Assembly: GCA_964006375.1 (NCBI GenBank)
Contig: OZ023265.1
Span: 165,504,118-165,568,117, forward strand
DNA length: 64,000 nucleotides
Direction of reading: 5' to 3'
Origin: Tillus elongatus
Lineage: Eukaryota > Arthropoda > Insecta > Coleoptera > Cleridae
The notes beneath the pieces are model-generated. The model had not been told where the DNA came from, did no database searches, and was given only the letters and a program-made list of their open reading frames with translations. Positions 10,113 through 25,369 of the stretch are shown piece after piece (the first letter of the stretch is position 1; every line of letters begins with the position of its first letter). Both the position numbers and the translations under genes were made by a program.

Positions 10113-10165
10113 TCTTCATTCAGAATGTGTTGTGGCGATTTGGGTTCTCCAACTGTACTTATGTA

Positions 10166-10489
10166 TGTTAATGAGCAAAACATTTTGCACTGTTGGTCTG
10201 TTTAAGCGACTCTCCACATCTGCTGGTAAAAAATAAACCCGTATCCGTATAGTATACCTCCTCTGAATGTGAATACAAAACTCTGGTTACAAATTTAATA
10301 AAAATTTACATATTTTTCAAACTAATAAAATAATTAAAATAACTATAATAAACATTTTACGTAAAACTGACAAGGGCTCCACCAGTTTCTTGTATTAATC
10401 GTTTCAGTATTTATTCAAGACACTTTTCATGTTACTGTAAATCCTCACAGCACTAGTAATTTGCCAGGTTATCTGCTAAAGTTTTCTCC
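10166..10489. other. Between PLE-A left repeat and its coding part; nothing recognised
   Basis: No PLE protein similarity is visible. The N-terminal part of the reverse transcriptase is missing from this copy, probably by deletion or 5' truncation. Confidence 0.4.
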
Positions 10490-11665
10490 GTGCAAACTTT
10501 AACATATTTAGAGCAGTTGCTAAAAATGAATAACATAAATGAAAATGTCTGCAAAGAGTATTTAACTGTAACAAACCTTTGCACCAAGCAAAATATTTTT
10601 CAATTCAACAATGGATTTTTTCAACAAACACAAGGCACGGCAATGGGCAATCCGCTATCGTCATTTATTGCAGACCTTTTCATGAGCAGATTTGAAACAG
10701 ATCTTGTAACTGAAAGTGTTTATTTTCCTAGAGTGTGGTGTCGTTACGTGGATGCTATTTTCGCGGTGTTTAACACAAACATTTGCAGAATAGAAGATTT
10801 TATTGCCAACTTAAACAATAAATTTGATTCTATAAAATTTACCCACATTGGAAATTAACAATAAACTACCCTTTCTAGATGTACTAGTTATCAAGAATAA
10901 AGATACTTTAGAATTCGATGTCTATAGAAAAGAAACCACTACCTTAAGCTACATCCCGAACGACTCACATCATACGTACGCACAAAAAATGGCCAGTCTG
11001 AATTTTTTGGTAAATCGGTTAATTTATTTTCCTTTAAACAAAAGTAGATATACCAAAGAATTAAATTATATTAAGAATGTGGCTGAATATAACGGATACA
11101 CTGCTTGCCTAGTGGAAAAATTAATCAACAAACAGAAAACAAAGAAAATGTTGACGGAATCAACGACGTTCCGAAGAAAAAAATCGGAAAAAAACTTTGC
11201 TTACCATTTGAACCTAGAATCACGGGGGGTCTAGATAGCATTTTTAAAAAAGTCGACTTACAGCTAGCATTTTCAACAACAAATACCTTAAAAAACTTGC
11301 TGGGTAACCCAAAAGACAAGGATAGCGCGGAAAATATGTCGGGAATTTATGAAATAAGTTGTAATTGTAATTGTAATCTTAAATACGTCGGACAAACAAA
11401 AAGATCGATTGGAATCAGATTCAAAGAACACATATCCCAATTACGTTACGCTACTGTAGATAAGTCTGCCGTCGCCCGACATATTTGGGATAATAATCAT
11501 CACGTTGATAAAGATAATCTGAAATTAATAAAAAATGTTAGAAAACCAGGACAGCTAAATGGGTTCGAGAGCGTATATATTGCGAAATATAGTTACAATA
11601 AAAAATCTATGAACACTTCACCAGCGCCAATTACGAGTCACTTGATCGATTGCTTTGCTAAATAA
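10490..11665 (+). pseudogene. PLE-A: Penelope-like reverse transcriptase with GIY-YIG domain
   Basis: Three overlapping frames make one protein. Part 1 (10490-10858) has the PLE motif QTQGTAMGNPLSSFIADLF and then RYVDAIFAVF, where families normally have YVDD, so a catalytic Asp is replaced by Ala. Part 2 (about 10848-11200) has NNKLPFLDVLV, the conserved segment after the catalytic motif. Part 3 (about 11190-11665) has LPFEPRITGGLDSIFKKVD, then GIYEISCNC...KYVGQTKRS and RFKEHI, a GIY-YIG endonuclease with its Arg and Glu. The two frameshifts and the YVDA change make it inactive. The N-terminal third of the enzyme is absent. Confidence 0.9.
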
Positions 11666-11943
11666 AATTCCCACGTTTTCGGCACGTTTTACCGATAACA
11701 TAAGTATACAGTTATCGCCGCTAAAGGAATCGTTGTTAATTTAGCTGTCGTTGAACTTTCTCAAGACTATTACAGATGGACACTTTTTAGATAAAGCAGT
11801 AGGGATAGCGCAAAGACCCTGTCCGGGGATAAAAATACAATACACTTTGGAATTTGCCTACGACTAGTGTCTCATCTCGGTTCGATCTCTTTACCTGAGA
11901 TCCGGTATATAAGTTGATGTTAGTTTTTAAAGTATTTAAAATG

Positions 11944-11996
11944 TTTCATCCTCTAATGACGCTAACTTGGTTAGTGAAACGATCGTCAGGTCTTTT
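11944..11996 (+). ncRNA. Hammerhead ribozyme in PLE-A right repeat
   Basis: Plus strand: CCU, CUAAUGA (11953-11959; G5 changed to A), unpaired C, stem II GCUAAC-UUG-GUUAGU (11961-11975), GAAA (11976-11979), C-GAUC-G, GUC (11985-11987), AGG. Stem II and stem III are good. The single core change G5A probably abolishes cleavage. It complements the left copy, which has the intact core but a poor stem II. Confidence 0.7.
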
Positions 11997-12075
11997 AAAA
12001 TGTGTTGTGGTGATTTGGGTTCTCCAAGTGTACTTATCAGTGCTCATCATAGGGTCCAATCTTCACTTACTGCAA
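11944..12075 (+). repeat. PLE-A right terminal repeat
   Basis: Inverted match to 9980-10112 and direct match to 10117-10165. It lies about 280 bp after the GIY-YIG stop codon and carries a hammerhead. Confidence 0.75.
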
Positions 12076-12079
12076 AGGT

Positions 12080-12660
12080 AATACCTAATGCCTCTCAAAT
12101 CCAACACCCTTTATAAACTTACAATTGCATAATAATATGATTTCAAAACCACCTATTAAAGAGGTCCTATCGATCCCAATTCAATGTACACGTCTGTTTT
12201 TCTGAAGTTTCGGGACAGTTATATAAGCATAACGTAAGATTCCAGTGAAACTGAAACTCTGTAGTAACAGCACAACAAACACGTGATGTTCCTTCGGTCT
12301 CGCGTGCCTAGTCAAACACCAAAGACAGTTCGGTAATTAAACCATGTAAGCGTTGATTCGGTCTTCCGTCTCTCCTGTCGCGTCATCCAGACTGACAACC
12401 CAACACCAGACACTATTTCGTGACCTTATTTTACATTTTGATATCTGCTTTTTTACCTCTCCTCATCCTCGTCTTTGAATTAAACTAGTCATTCAAATCG
12501 AGGTGTTGTGTCTTCGTTTTCAGCGCCAAAAGCGGTTAGTTTGCTTTCTCTAGTTAGAAAAAAAGCATTGCTTCATTACAAAATTAATTAAAATCAAAAC
12601 GTAGTTTGTTGTTAAAATTTTGGAAAATCATAAATTATTGGTTTGTCCTCGTTAGTTTGA
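12080..12660. other. Possible 5' flank or 5' UTR of the 12680 exon
   Basis: This stretch is not part of any repeat recognised in the window and is less AT-rich than its surroundings, notably at 12290-12420. No TATA box or initiator can be placed with confidence. Confidence 0.3.
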
Positions 12661-12679
12661 TTTCGTGGTATACTGAATT

Positions 12680-12936
12680 ATGTCAAATGAGGATAAGGGC
12701 TTCTGGAAGACGCTTGATCTGATGGTGGGTCGCGAATGGAGAAAAACAACCAAAGAGGCGATGGACGACGTCCAGGATTGGGTAAATAATGTGGTTATGA
12801 AGAGGGAGGCCAGTGTTCGTTCAGAGGCAGTTACACCCAAAGATAAAGCTAGCAGTAGCTCAGGATATGGCACATATAAAGAAAAGAAGGCAGAGGATTT
12901 TTTCAGAAAACTTGACCTACCAAAAGTTGAATGCAA
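12680..12936 (+). CDS. Putative first coding exon of an unknown host gene
   Basis: The ORF opens with ATG at 12680 and encodes an 85-residue, highly charged segment: MSNEDKGFWKTLDLMVGREW, then a KKTTKEAMDD-like acidic helix, WVNNVVMKREASVRSE, a Ser-rich linker (SSSSGYG) and KKAEDFFRKLDLP. It has no transposon motifs and balanced amino acid use, unlike the chance ORFs nearby. A consensus splice donor GTATGT starts at 12937, so the residues after ECK in the open frame would be intron. No downstream exon was found in the window. The family is not recognised. It may be a soluble or coiled-coil protein, or a chance ORF. Confidence 0.45.
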
Positions 12937-13440
12937 GTATGTCTGTTGTAAAGTAATACAAAATTTTAATATGCTGCACTATGCTAGGTCCTAATGTTAT
13001 TTAAATAATTTACCAATTGTCATAACGATATATTCTGCAGATAAACAAAGAAAAAATTAAGAACTTTCAATTTAATTTGCGATACTTGAATTTGCCTATT
13101 ACAATATTTTTAGTGTCAAAACATATTTTGTCCCAGTTGTTGTCTTCACTTGGTTTGATGTTATTGGTGAATTTTTGTCTTCAACTTCTATACGATTTAT
13201 TATTTCTAACTAAACCCTTTTTTTTCGATTTTTTTTCTTGAACATTGGCAATACATGTAGCTTATCTGATAAACCAACTTTTTGTTATTTTCAAACGTAA
13301 TTAAAGTAAAAAATATGCAAGAACATATAGACGATTCTACCACGATATTTATTAATTATTACACTCGCACCAGCAAAACGGATGTGTAAATTATAACAAT
13401 TTATTGATAGCCAATTATTTACTTCCACGTCGCCGATACG
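12937..13440. other. Intergenic or intron, no supported feature
   Basis: AT-rich; begins at the putative splice donor. Nothing recognisable up to family Y. Confidence 0.35.
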
Positions 13441-13509
13441 ATATAGCACCGGTGACAGAAATTTCAGAAAATGTTTTTTGCTCAAATGTAAAAAATGTCA
13501 AAACTTATA
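13441..13509 (+). repeat. Family Y unit, left half, split by rosa-like element 1
   Basis: The phrase gctcaaatgtaaaaaatgtc, then aaaactta and the TA target, corresponds to the start of the family Y unit at 5491 and 15070. It continues at 14747 after the transposon. Confidence 0.55.
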
Positions 13510-14746
13510 CAGTGAGCACCTAAAGTCCCCCCCCCCTCTAATTTCTGAACCGTCCGGTATATTGTGATGAAATTTGGAACGATGATATATAAGAAAGGTC
13601 TGCATTTTTTGACATATCAATGACAGCTTTAAATGTCAAGGTGACAGCTGCGCGCACTTTTGGAATATTTTTTTAAATAGAAAAGGAGATCGAGTAATAC
13701 CTCATTTTGAAGGTCTTTTTAAGCTCAGAACATTCTCCAGTTTTGAAAACATTGGGTTCAGTATTTTCCAAATTAGAATCAATAATATCGATTTCTACGT
13801 TATTAATACCCTTGTTTAATATAAAAAATAGAATTACTCCACTTATTGATGATGTTGTCGTCCAAAACCCCCATGAGTTTCAAGAGGTTATATTTCAACA
13901 AGACGGAGCCCCACCTCACTATTTTAGACAAGTCTGAGATTACCTGGGTGAGAGTTATGAAAATAGATGGATTGGTCGTCGAGGTCCTACGGAATGGCCA
14001 GCTCGATCCCCAGACCTCACGCCTCTAGATTTTTTTCTTTGGGGGTACGTTAAATCTGAGGCTTATAAAACGACTCCCGGCTCATTAAATGAACTTAGAA
14101 CTTAGAAACGAATTACAGATGTTTGTTCAAGAATAACGCCACAGATGCTTCATAATGTCAGAGAAGAATTTACCCGTAGAATATATATCTGTCAGGAGGT
14201 CCATAGTGGTAATTTTCAATATCTGTAGAAGTAACCACTTCAACAGTTAGTGCCTTTAGATTTAATTTGAAATGTTTTTCAATTTTCCTAGTAAGGGTTA
14301 ATTAGTTGTTATTTGTTAATGTTAAATTGTGTTTTATTTTGAAACATAAATAATTTAAAATTATCTATGTGTACTTTACTGGGGAAACAGTACGACAGGA
14401 ACTATGGTAATGACATCTAATAGGTAAAAAAATTGTGTTATAAACAAGGGTAGTCATAACGCAGAAACCGATATTATTTATTCTCATTTGGAAAATACTG
14501 AACCAAGTGTTTTCATAACTGGAGAATGTTTTGAGCATAAAAAGACCTTTAAAATGAGGTATCACTTGACCCCATTTCCATTTAAAAAATATTCCGAAAG
14601 CGCGCGCATCTGTCACCTTGAAATTTAAAGCTGTCATTGATATGTCAAAAAATGCATACTATTCGGATATATGATCATTTCAAATTTCATCACAACACAC
14701 TGGACGATTCAGAAATTAGGGGGGGGGGGACTTTAGGTCCTCACTG
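13510..14746 (+). mobile_element. Rosa-like (DD41D) Tc1/mariner element 1 with ~310-bp inverted repeats
   Basis: The element starts CAGTGAGCACCTAAAGTCCC and ends with the reverse complement of CAGTGAGGACCTAAAGTCCC. Both ends abut a TA (13508-13509 and 14747-14748), the Tc1/mariner target duplication. The inverted repeats extend for about 310 bp (13510-13815 and 14440-14746) at high identity and include a 10-13 C tract. Between them lies only the C-terminal part of a transposase. The length of 1237 bp is shorter than the 1551-bp relative at 60181. It inserted into a family Y unit. Confidence 0.9.
13819..14229 (+). pseudogene. DD41D transposase fragment (C-terminal half)
   Basis: One reading frame runs from NIKNRITPLIDDVV through EVIFQQDGAPPHYFRQV, a TGA, DYLGESYENRWIGRRGPTEW, PARSPDLTPLDFFLWGYVKS, a TAG, and finally KRITDVCSRITPQML to a stop. 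The second catalytic Asp is in QQDG and the third in TPLD, with 41 residues between them, hence DD41D. The N-terminal helix-turn-helix and the first catalytic Asp are missing, replaced by the long inverted repeat. With two in-frame stops it is inactive. Confidence 0.85.
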
Positions 14747-14748
14747 TA

Positions 14749-15180
14749 GAAAGAATGCTGCTGGTCTGTATGCCTGTCTGCTAATAGCCACGATAACTTT
14801 AGAGAGAATTTACAGTTAGCACCCGACAAATTAACAGTTTGGATTGTTTTTGGGTAAATTCGCTCCCTGGTGTAGGGGATAAATAGGGGTGATTTGGTGA
14901 AAACTGACATTTTTCGTTAACAGTCGAGTAAAATAACGTTTTAGGGTTTGTTTATTAGAAAACTTTCAATTTCAAAAAACATCTGGTATTCTGTGTTGAA
15001 ATTTAATTAGAGGTAGGATGTGTGGGTGCGGAATATTGGTGTCAGAAATTTATTTTAAAAATGTGTTGCTAAAACGGCGTAAAAGTCTCAAAACATATAG
15101 AAAACTTGATTCTGGAACGAAAAATGTTTTGTCTGTCCGTCTATCATATTTTCTTTGTGAGCAGGTCATGGCCCCTAAAT
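14749..15180 (+). repeat. Family Y units resumed after rosa-like element 1
   Basis: It contains ttagcacccgacaaattaac, tttggattgtttttgggtaa, aaaataacgttttagggttt and atctggtattctgtgttgaa. A second unit start is at 15088 (tcaaaacatatagaaaactt). Without the transposon the unit spacing is about 351 bp, against 380 bp at 5511-5891. Confidence 0.65.
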
Positions 15181-15650
15181 GTATTTCATGAGAATATCTT
15201 TCTGATGAGAGTAAATTATCACAGCTGCGTGGAAGTTGTAATTCAATTAGCAGCACTCTTTTTTTTTGACTTAATTACCGAATTTTCATGAAGAAAGTGT
15301 TGCATATTTTCATTGTCATTTCTTAGGAACTGAAAAACTGAAGTGTAATATTCAGTATAAACGTATGAACGCATCCATATACATCTGTTCGACCATAGAG
15401 TAATATGTGTTTTACATTGACATATTAACATATTTCAGATCAAACCTGGCACTGGAAATCCAACTATCTAATTAGAACAAATCATTGTTTAATCTATTTG
15501 TAACACATAGTATAGATACATTTTATCTTTCTGTCCTCTTTGTTTATATTAACTTTAACTCTGCCAAATATCACACTGCTCTGTGAGCGCAATGTGTTAA
15601 AAAAGGGGTACAATGTTTTTTCTTCATGTATTATAACAGAATAATTAAAA
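15181..15650. other. Intergenic, nothing recognised
   Basis: No supported ORF or repeat. Confidence 0.35.
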
Positions 15651-16177
15651 CTACTGTCAAAGCATCAGAGAAAGGGTCTATTTTAAATTCATTTTCTGCA
15701 CATATTTAAGTGAAATGAAGGACAATAACGGCTGAAGCTGAAATTTAAGGCTCTATAGAACACACTTCTTTCGACATTTCTTGTACATAAGCCGTATTAG
15801 TTTCAGGTTCTTCACCTAGAACATGTCACATTTGACGTTTGGAATTGCGACTTTACATTTTAAGAAGAAAAACTGTAATTTTTAATGCCTTTACCTTTTT
15901 TTGTCATTTAACGTAGAGATCCACATTTTGGCACATGGTTTTATTTTTATAATGTAGACCCGCGTACCAAATTTGGTTACCATAGCCTTGTTACTTCCGG
16001 AGATAAAAATGAAAATTTCTCGAAAGAAAACACAGAATTTTTCTGGAAAAAATTGTCTGACTTTCCTGGATAACGAACTACAATACAAGGAACTTACGAA
16101 AGGAAGGTACTCACTAAATTTTATCAAAATCGGCCCATTATTTTTTTGAATTATCGGTGTGACACATAAATGTATAC

Positions 16178-16178
<1 letters not shown>
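15650..16178 (+). repeat. Family X, copy at 15.7-16.2 kb
   Basis: It has gcatcagagaaagggtctat, aaatgaaggacaataacggc, ccgcgtaccaaatttggtta and aaaatcggcccatt in the family X order. It begins part-way into the consensus and ends at (AT)n. Confidence 0.7.

Positions 16179-16245
<67 letters not shown>
16179..16245. repeat. (AT)n microsatellite
   Basis: About 33 AT units at the fixed family X position. Confidence 0.97.
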
Positions 16246-16248
<3 letters not shown>

Positions 16249-16389
16249 TAAAGTCTGAAACTAACATCGGATTTGGGTTCCAGGGGTCCTAGTTTGCGCT
16301 CATTTAAAGACATTTTTTTAAAATTCGAAAGTCTCGATCTCCTCATTAGTGATTTTTTAAAAAGAAAATTCATTAAAATTCAGATTCTT

Positions 16390-16390
<1 letters not shown>
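16246..16390 (+). repeat. Family X right flank
   Basis: It has ctgaaactaacatcggattt, gtcctagtttgcgctcattt and cctcattagtgatttttt, matching 9386-9520. Confidence 0.65.
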
Positions 16391-20548
<4,158 letters not shown>

Positions 20549-20559
20549 TGAAAGATAAT

Positions 20560-21490
20560 ATCGGTCACATGGACACCGCAGTTCTGCGGGACGCTGTAAG
20601 TATAATTTCCCAATTATTAATGACATCTTGATGGTTTAGTCCCAGCAATAACCTATCGTATGTTATTCTTTATTTGCTGGATATTCTTCAGATTGTTTGA
20701 ATAAATCTTCGACTTTAAGCAACCGCACAAGAATAAATCCAGTGGAATCAGATTGGGAGATCGTGGTGGTCAGTTGGTATTCCAAACCGGGATCTTACGC
20801 GGCCTAAAATTCTGTCTTGCAATAAAGTTGTGGTTTCGCGAGCTGTGTGGCATGTGGCCCTAACTTAATGAAACCATTTATTTTTTATGTTCAAGCTAGT
20901 CAATTGAGGCCCTCTAGAATTGGTCATCATTTCGTGATATCGTTTTCCATTGACGATAAGCGTGTGGCCAGGCTTTTCTTAACAAAAGTACGACCATATC
21001 ACACCGTGTGCTTAAAAAGTGCACCAGCTTATGCAGTTATAATTATGAACCAAGCCGTTTAAATTAAAATGTGGCTCACCACTGAAGGTAATTTTTTGGT
21101 TAAAAATTGCATTCTCTTGCAAATTTTCCAAGACCCACTCAGCAAACTGACGACACCACTGACAGTTGTACGCATATTTGTTGGCCAGTGCCTTGGATTG
21201 TATGATATACCAGCTGGTGCTACCTTAACTTGCACAAAATGGTCTCTTGGCTTTAGTTCTTGTGTTAGATAAACTTAGCAGGCATTCAGAAACAGATCAT
21301 TCACCATAATTGGGTGTGTGGTGCTTCTGGAAAGATTCAACTGTTGTGAACGCCGCAGAATTGAGGGTCATCATTCATACTTTGACCAACAACAACAATA
21401 TTTTGTCCTGAACTACCTCGTAAGTGCAGACGACCTATGCAGACCATAAACTCTACGTACCGAACGATCCATTTCCGTAATTTAACAAAC
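20560..21490 (-). pseudogene. Decayed mariner-type transposase (DD41D-like)
   Basis: Minus-strand fragments in several frames, in order: VYLTQELKPRDHFVQ, QFAEWVLENLQENAIFNQK, GEPHFNLNGLVHNYNC (family norm SDEAHF), ATCHTARETTTLLQDRILG and PPRSPNLIPLDLFLCG. The Asp before ATCH is lost (VRAT replaces DGAT) and SPD has become SPN. Many indels show that this is an old insertion. No inverted repeats were identified. LINE B abuts it on the left. Confidence 0.75.
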
Positions 21491-21792
21491 ATTTTGATAA
21501 CTTTACTTCTTACTTACTGGAAATTTCAAGGCTAAGTAGATACCAATATACTTTCGTATCCTTATTCTAGCAAGCTTAACGTTTTAGGGTAAATATTATT
21601 AGATTTGTTGACATTTCAAATATCTTTTTAGGAAAATTAACTACCCTCCTAACGCCATTGCTGTTTCCAGCAAGTTTGTATATACTCGAAATAGATTTTT
21701 ATACACTTATCAGAAATTATTTTTATAATCCAATTTGATGACATATAAAATTGTTAAATTAACACTGGATAAAATCATCTTATTCCCAAGAA
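21490..21792. other. Intergenic, nothing recognised
   Basis: AT-rich spacer between the decayed transposase and LINE C. Confidence 0.35.
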
Positions 21793-22858
21793 ATGTTAGC
21801 AGCGCTACTTTATAAACTTCCGGCCTATGGCCTACCACCAAAACTCGATACCTGGACAGCAAATCTCTCCTCCAACCGTAGCATTTCTGTTGTCGTGGAT
21901 GGCCATTCCTCTAAACTGTATCTAATTAATGCAGGAGTCCCTCAAGGTTCAGCTTTAGCCCCTACTTTGTTTCTTCTCCGCATCAATAACCTCCTTTCTA
22001 GCACATCCAATCCAGTTCACAGTGACGCGCACGACAGCACCCTCCACTCAAATATACAATATTCTGTCTCTTTAGCCCAATTAGAGGAGGATCGCAGACC
22101 CAGAGAGGGTTCTGTCTCTGTGGATCTCAAAAAAATATTAGACTGGGGAAGTAGAAATCTTGTACAATTCAACTCCACCAAATCTGTCTTGCTTTCTATC
22201 TCATAAGAGATACACCAGCCCTAGACCCATCACAATGAAATACCAAGTTATTCAAAGTAATGACTCCTTTTCCCTGGTTGGCATTTCTGTGGACCGAAAT
22301 CTCAATTGGCACCAACATGTCACATCAATTGCAGAAACGACTGCTAAGAAATTAGGTGTCTTCTTCCGGGCTTGCAAATACTTTTTACCAGCTAATCTCT
22401 ATACCTTATATACTTCACAAATAAGGCCAAACCTCGAATAGTGCTCCCACATCTGGGGTGCCGCTGCCGCTTCTACACTCGGTAACCTGGACTCCATTCA
22501 GAAGAGGCTGCCACCCTTGCCCACCGACGTGCCGTTGGTGATCTCTCTCTCTCTCTCTTATAGATATCTACATGAGCACTGCTCAGATGAGCTTTCTTCC
22601 ATAGTTCTTTCACCTGCTGCCCCTAACAAATCTACCAGGGGAACAGAGCCAATGCACCCTTTTACTGTCCAGGTCACCAGACATAAAACATCTTGTTATG
22701 CCCGCTCTTTTGTAGCGAGGAATTTCTTGCCGGAATATGTTTTGCCTTCTCCTCCGAACCTCCAAACCTTCAAGTCCAGAATTAAACAGTTGCCTCCTTG
22801 TCGACACCCACGGTACGATAGTATTTAGTTTGTAAGCCCTTGTGGTGTGTTGTTGAAA
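21793..22858 (+). mobile_element. LINE copy C, 5'-truncated
   Basis: Plus strand from KLPAYGLPPKL through VPQGSALAPTLFLL, SDAHDSTLHSN (motif C YADD changed to DAHD), LVGISVDRNLNWHQHVTS and RPNLE followed by a stop, to the 3' end gttgttgaaattgcaaaata. The loss of the catalytic YADD plus frameshifts shows it is dead. A 17-nt CT run at 22543 corresponds to the RT segment that is expanded in LINE E. Confidence 0.9.
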
Positions 22859-23759
22859 TTGCAAAATAAAAAACAATTACACAATGTAAAATAAGGTAAA
22901 TATGGTGCATATGGTGATATTTTTAATATTATATCTTGTAAAATTAGTTACTGGCAGTAGGCACTATTTACAGGCTAATGTTCCTATGAAGCATAAAAAT
23001 ATTTCTGTCGTATTAATTCCCTCAGAAATAATTTTATGAACATAAACTCATATTGAGGTAAGCGCTTCATGCTTGCTAATTATTTTGCTGTTAAAAGTTT
23101 GTAGCATTTACATTGGTTTTCTTGAATTCACTAAAATATACTCATTACATTTATTTAACTCTCTTTATTTTACTTCTGTGTGCCCGTGATATAACTAAAA
23201 AGATGAGAAGATTTATTAACAATAGGGCCACAAAAATATTGTCAGTGTTATTACCTCCTAGGCGTGTCCGCAGCATTATAGTATAAATAAAGATTCTGGT
23301 TACCCTGTGATTTATACATTTTCCATTACCTATGTAAGACAAAAGGGTGAGACTAGAGGCTCTCTAGCTAACGGTGGAGGGTTGAAAGATCCCATTTTCA
23401 AGGAGAAGGATGTCTAAATTTAGAGTCGTATACATTCTACCACCGTCGATATTAAATGCTTAAGGCAATTATTTTAAGAAAAAAGGCAGAGTGTAAATTA
23501 TTTAGCTTGGTTTCTCGCTGGGAGTAGCATTTCGTACAATAGCCGTCATCACTCTGATGGTCTTAAGATTAATCAAGCGGGAGAATAGAGATTTCTTTTA
23601 GTGAGTGTGTGCGGGCACTATGGGAGACTTTTAATGTATTGTATTGTTCACTATAAAAGAAGTGTTATATGTCTTAGGCGGTGCATACAAAAGAAAGCTT
23701 TGCAATAGAGAGTGTCAATTGTTTAAATTTAATTATTTTTGACAACAAATTATAGAACA
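22859..23759. other. Apparently unique DNA, no gene seen
   Basis: No recognised repeat, RNA or credible ORF. Confidence 0.35.
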
Positions 23760-23782
23760 TACGAGGCTTGTTCAATTGAAAC

Positions 23783-24469
23783 TAGTGATGGGTCGTTATT
23801 TAACTGTCAGCTATTTTTAAGCGGTTACCGAGCCGTAACGGTAACCACCAGTTATCGATTTATAAAAATAACGGCTTAAAAAGTAACGCTTTTTACACTA
23901 ACCTAGAATTCGGAGTCGTGTCTGTTTCAGTTCTACTGCAACTAGGTTCGATGAATAAACATCGGTTTTCATCGGCAACTGTTATTTAACCATTTAACGG
24001 GATGAATAGCCTTGGGATAGGGAATGCTCGCTCTCGCTCACAGCTTTAGGGACGTACGATCTTCGGTACAATAAAACGGTTTAATTTTAATTTTAACTTT
24101 AACCGGTTGTTGATGGGGTACGGCATACCGACACTACTACACAGAGTTATTCTGTTAAACTGAGAAGCTGTTATTTTTGCAACAGTTGAGTTTCCCACTA
24201 GTATGTAAAGCCAAATATTTAATAATAAAAAATGTTGGGTGAAAAGATGAATTTCTGTAAAAACGTGTTATTACTTTCACTATAGACAACGCAAAATAGG
24301 GTTATTTCACGTGAAATTAAAGTACTTATTTATTTAAATTTATATACATTACCTAAGAAAACAGTTAACACGTCATTTTCGTTTGTCTGATAATAGTTAT
24401 CAAATTGATTAAAAAAATATGATACAATATTTTTTAATATCTATATACATTTCAATATAAAAAATTAAA

Positions 24470-24530
<61 letters not shown>

Positions 24531-25299
24531 GCTGTTTCAAAATTGATGCGAAAAATTTTACAGGGTGATTCTTTGGCGAAAAATAAGGGGTGTCTTTTTA
24601 TTAAGTTTTTCTTGAAACCCCTTCTCCTCCAAGTTACAGCCCTTTGAAATTTTTGAAACTAATTTTAAAACAACGAATATTAAAATAAATAAATAAACAA
24701 TTAATACTATATATCTTCCAATTTTTTTTTTAAACTCAAACCCAATTTTTTATACTGTTTCTTTACCGAAATTTTATTAGCTGCGTTATGTTATGGAGTT
24801 CTTAGAATCACTCCCTGTGTAGCAATAAAAGTTCTAACGTCTAACGTCCCAAGGCGTGATAAATAATGATATTTATTGATTCTTGCTGTGGCATTGACAT
24901 TTAAATAAAGACCCTGATAAAATAAATTTGTGAGAAATGACTAGTTTATAATTCCTAAAACATCTAAGTAAATTCCTATAGAAGACTCCTTTCTGATTTC
25001 TAAAAGTTTCACTTCAGAGTGGCAAAAGATTTACGACACGCTTATTATAATTTCCTAACCCTTTGTTTCCTTTTCATATCGACAAAATTTGAGATTTATA
25101 CACTACGTGAAATAACGGGGTAAAAATACAATGCATTTATACTAGTGTGCTCGCTATCGCTCACAGCTTTGGGAATGTAGGATACAATCGATCGACTATC
25201 CAGTTTAAAATAACTGAAGCCGTTATTTTCAGCGGTTATTATTAAATAACGTTAACGGCTTCAGCTGTTAACAGAAAATAACTGTTTTTCCCATCACTA
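23783..25299. mobile_element. hAT-type non-autonomous element nested in a mariner TIR
   Basis: The termini are TAGTGATGGG (23783) and CCCATCACTA (25290-25299). They are flanked by a perfect 8-bp target duplication ATTGAAAC (23775-23782 and 25300-25307). An 8-bp duplication and CA/TAGTG-type ends are hAT hallmarks. The 1517-bp interior has no ORF but contains subterminal inverted matches (cagctgttaacagaaaataa near the right end, taactgtcagc near the left), an AT tract at 24473-24527 and a cagggtgattctttggcg segment that may be another nested fragment. Confidence 0.88.
24473..24527. repeat. (AT)n microsatellite
   Basis: About 27 AT units inside the hAT-type element. Confidence 0.96.
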
Positions 25300-25369
25300 A
25301 TTGAAACCCATCTTTGGTTCAGAAAAAAATTATTGGCATATATTTACAAATAGTTACCACTATAATTAA

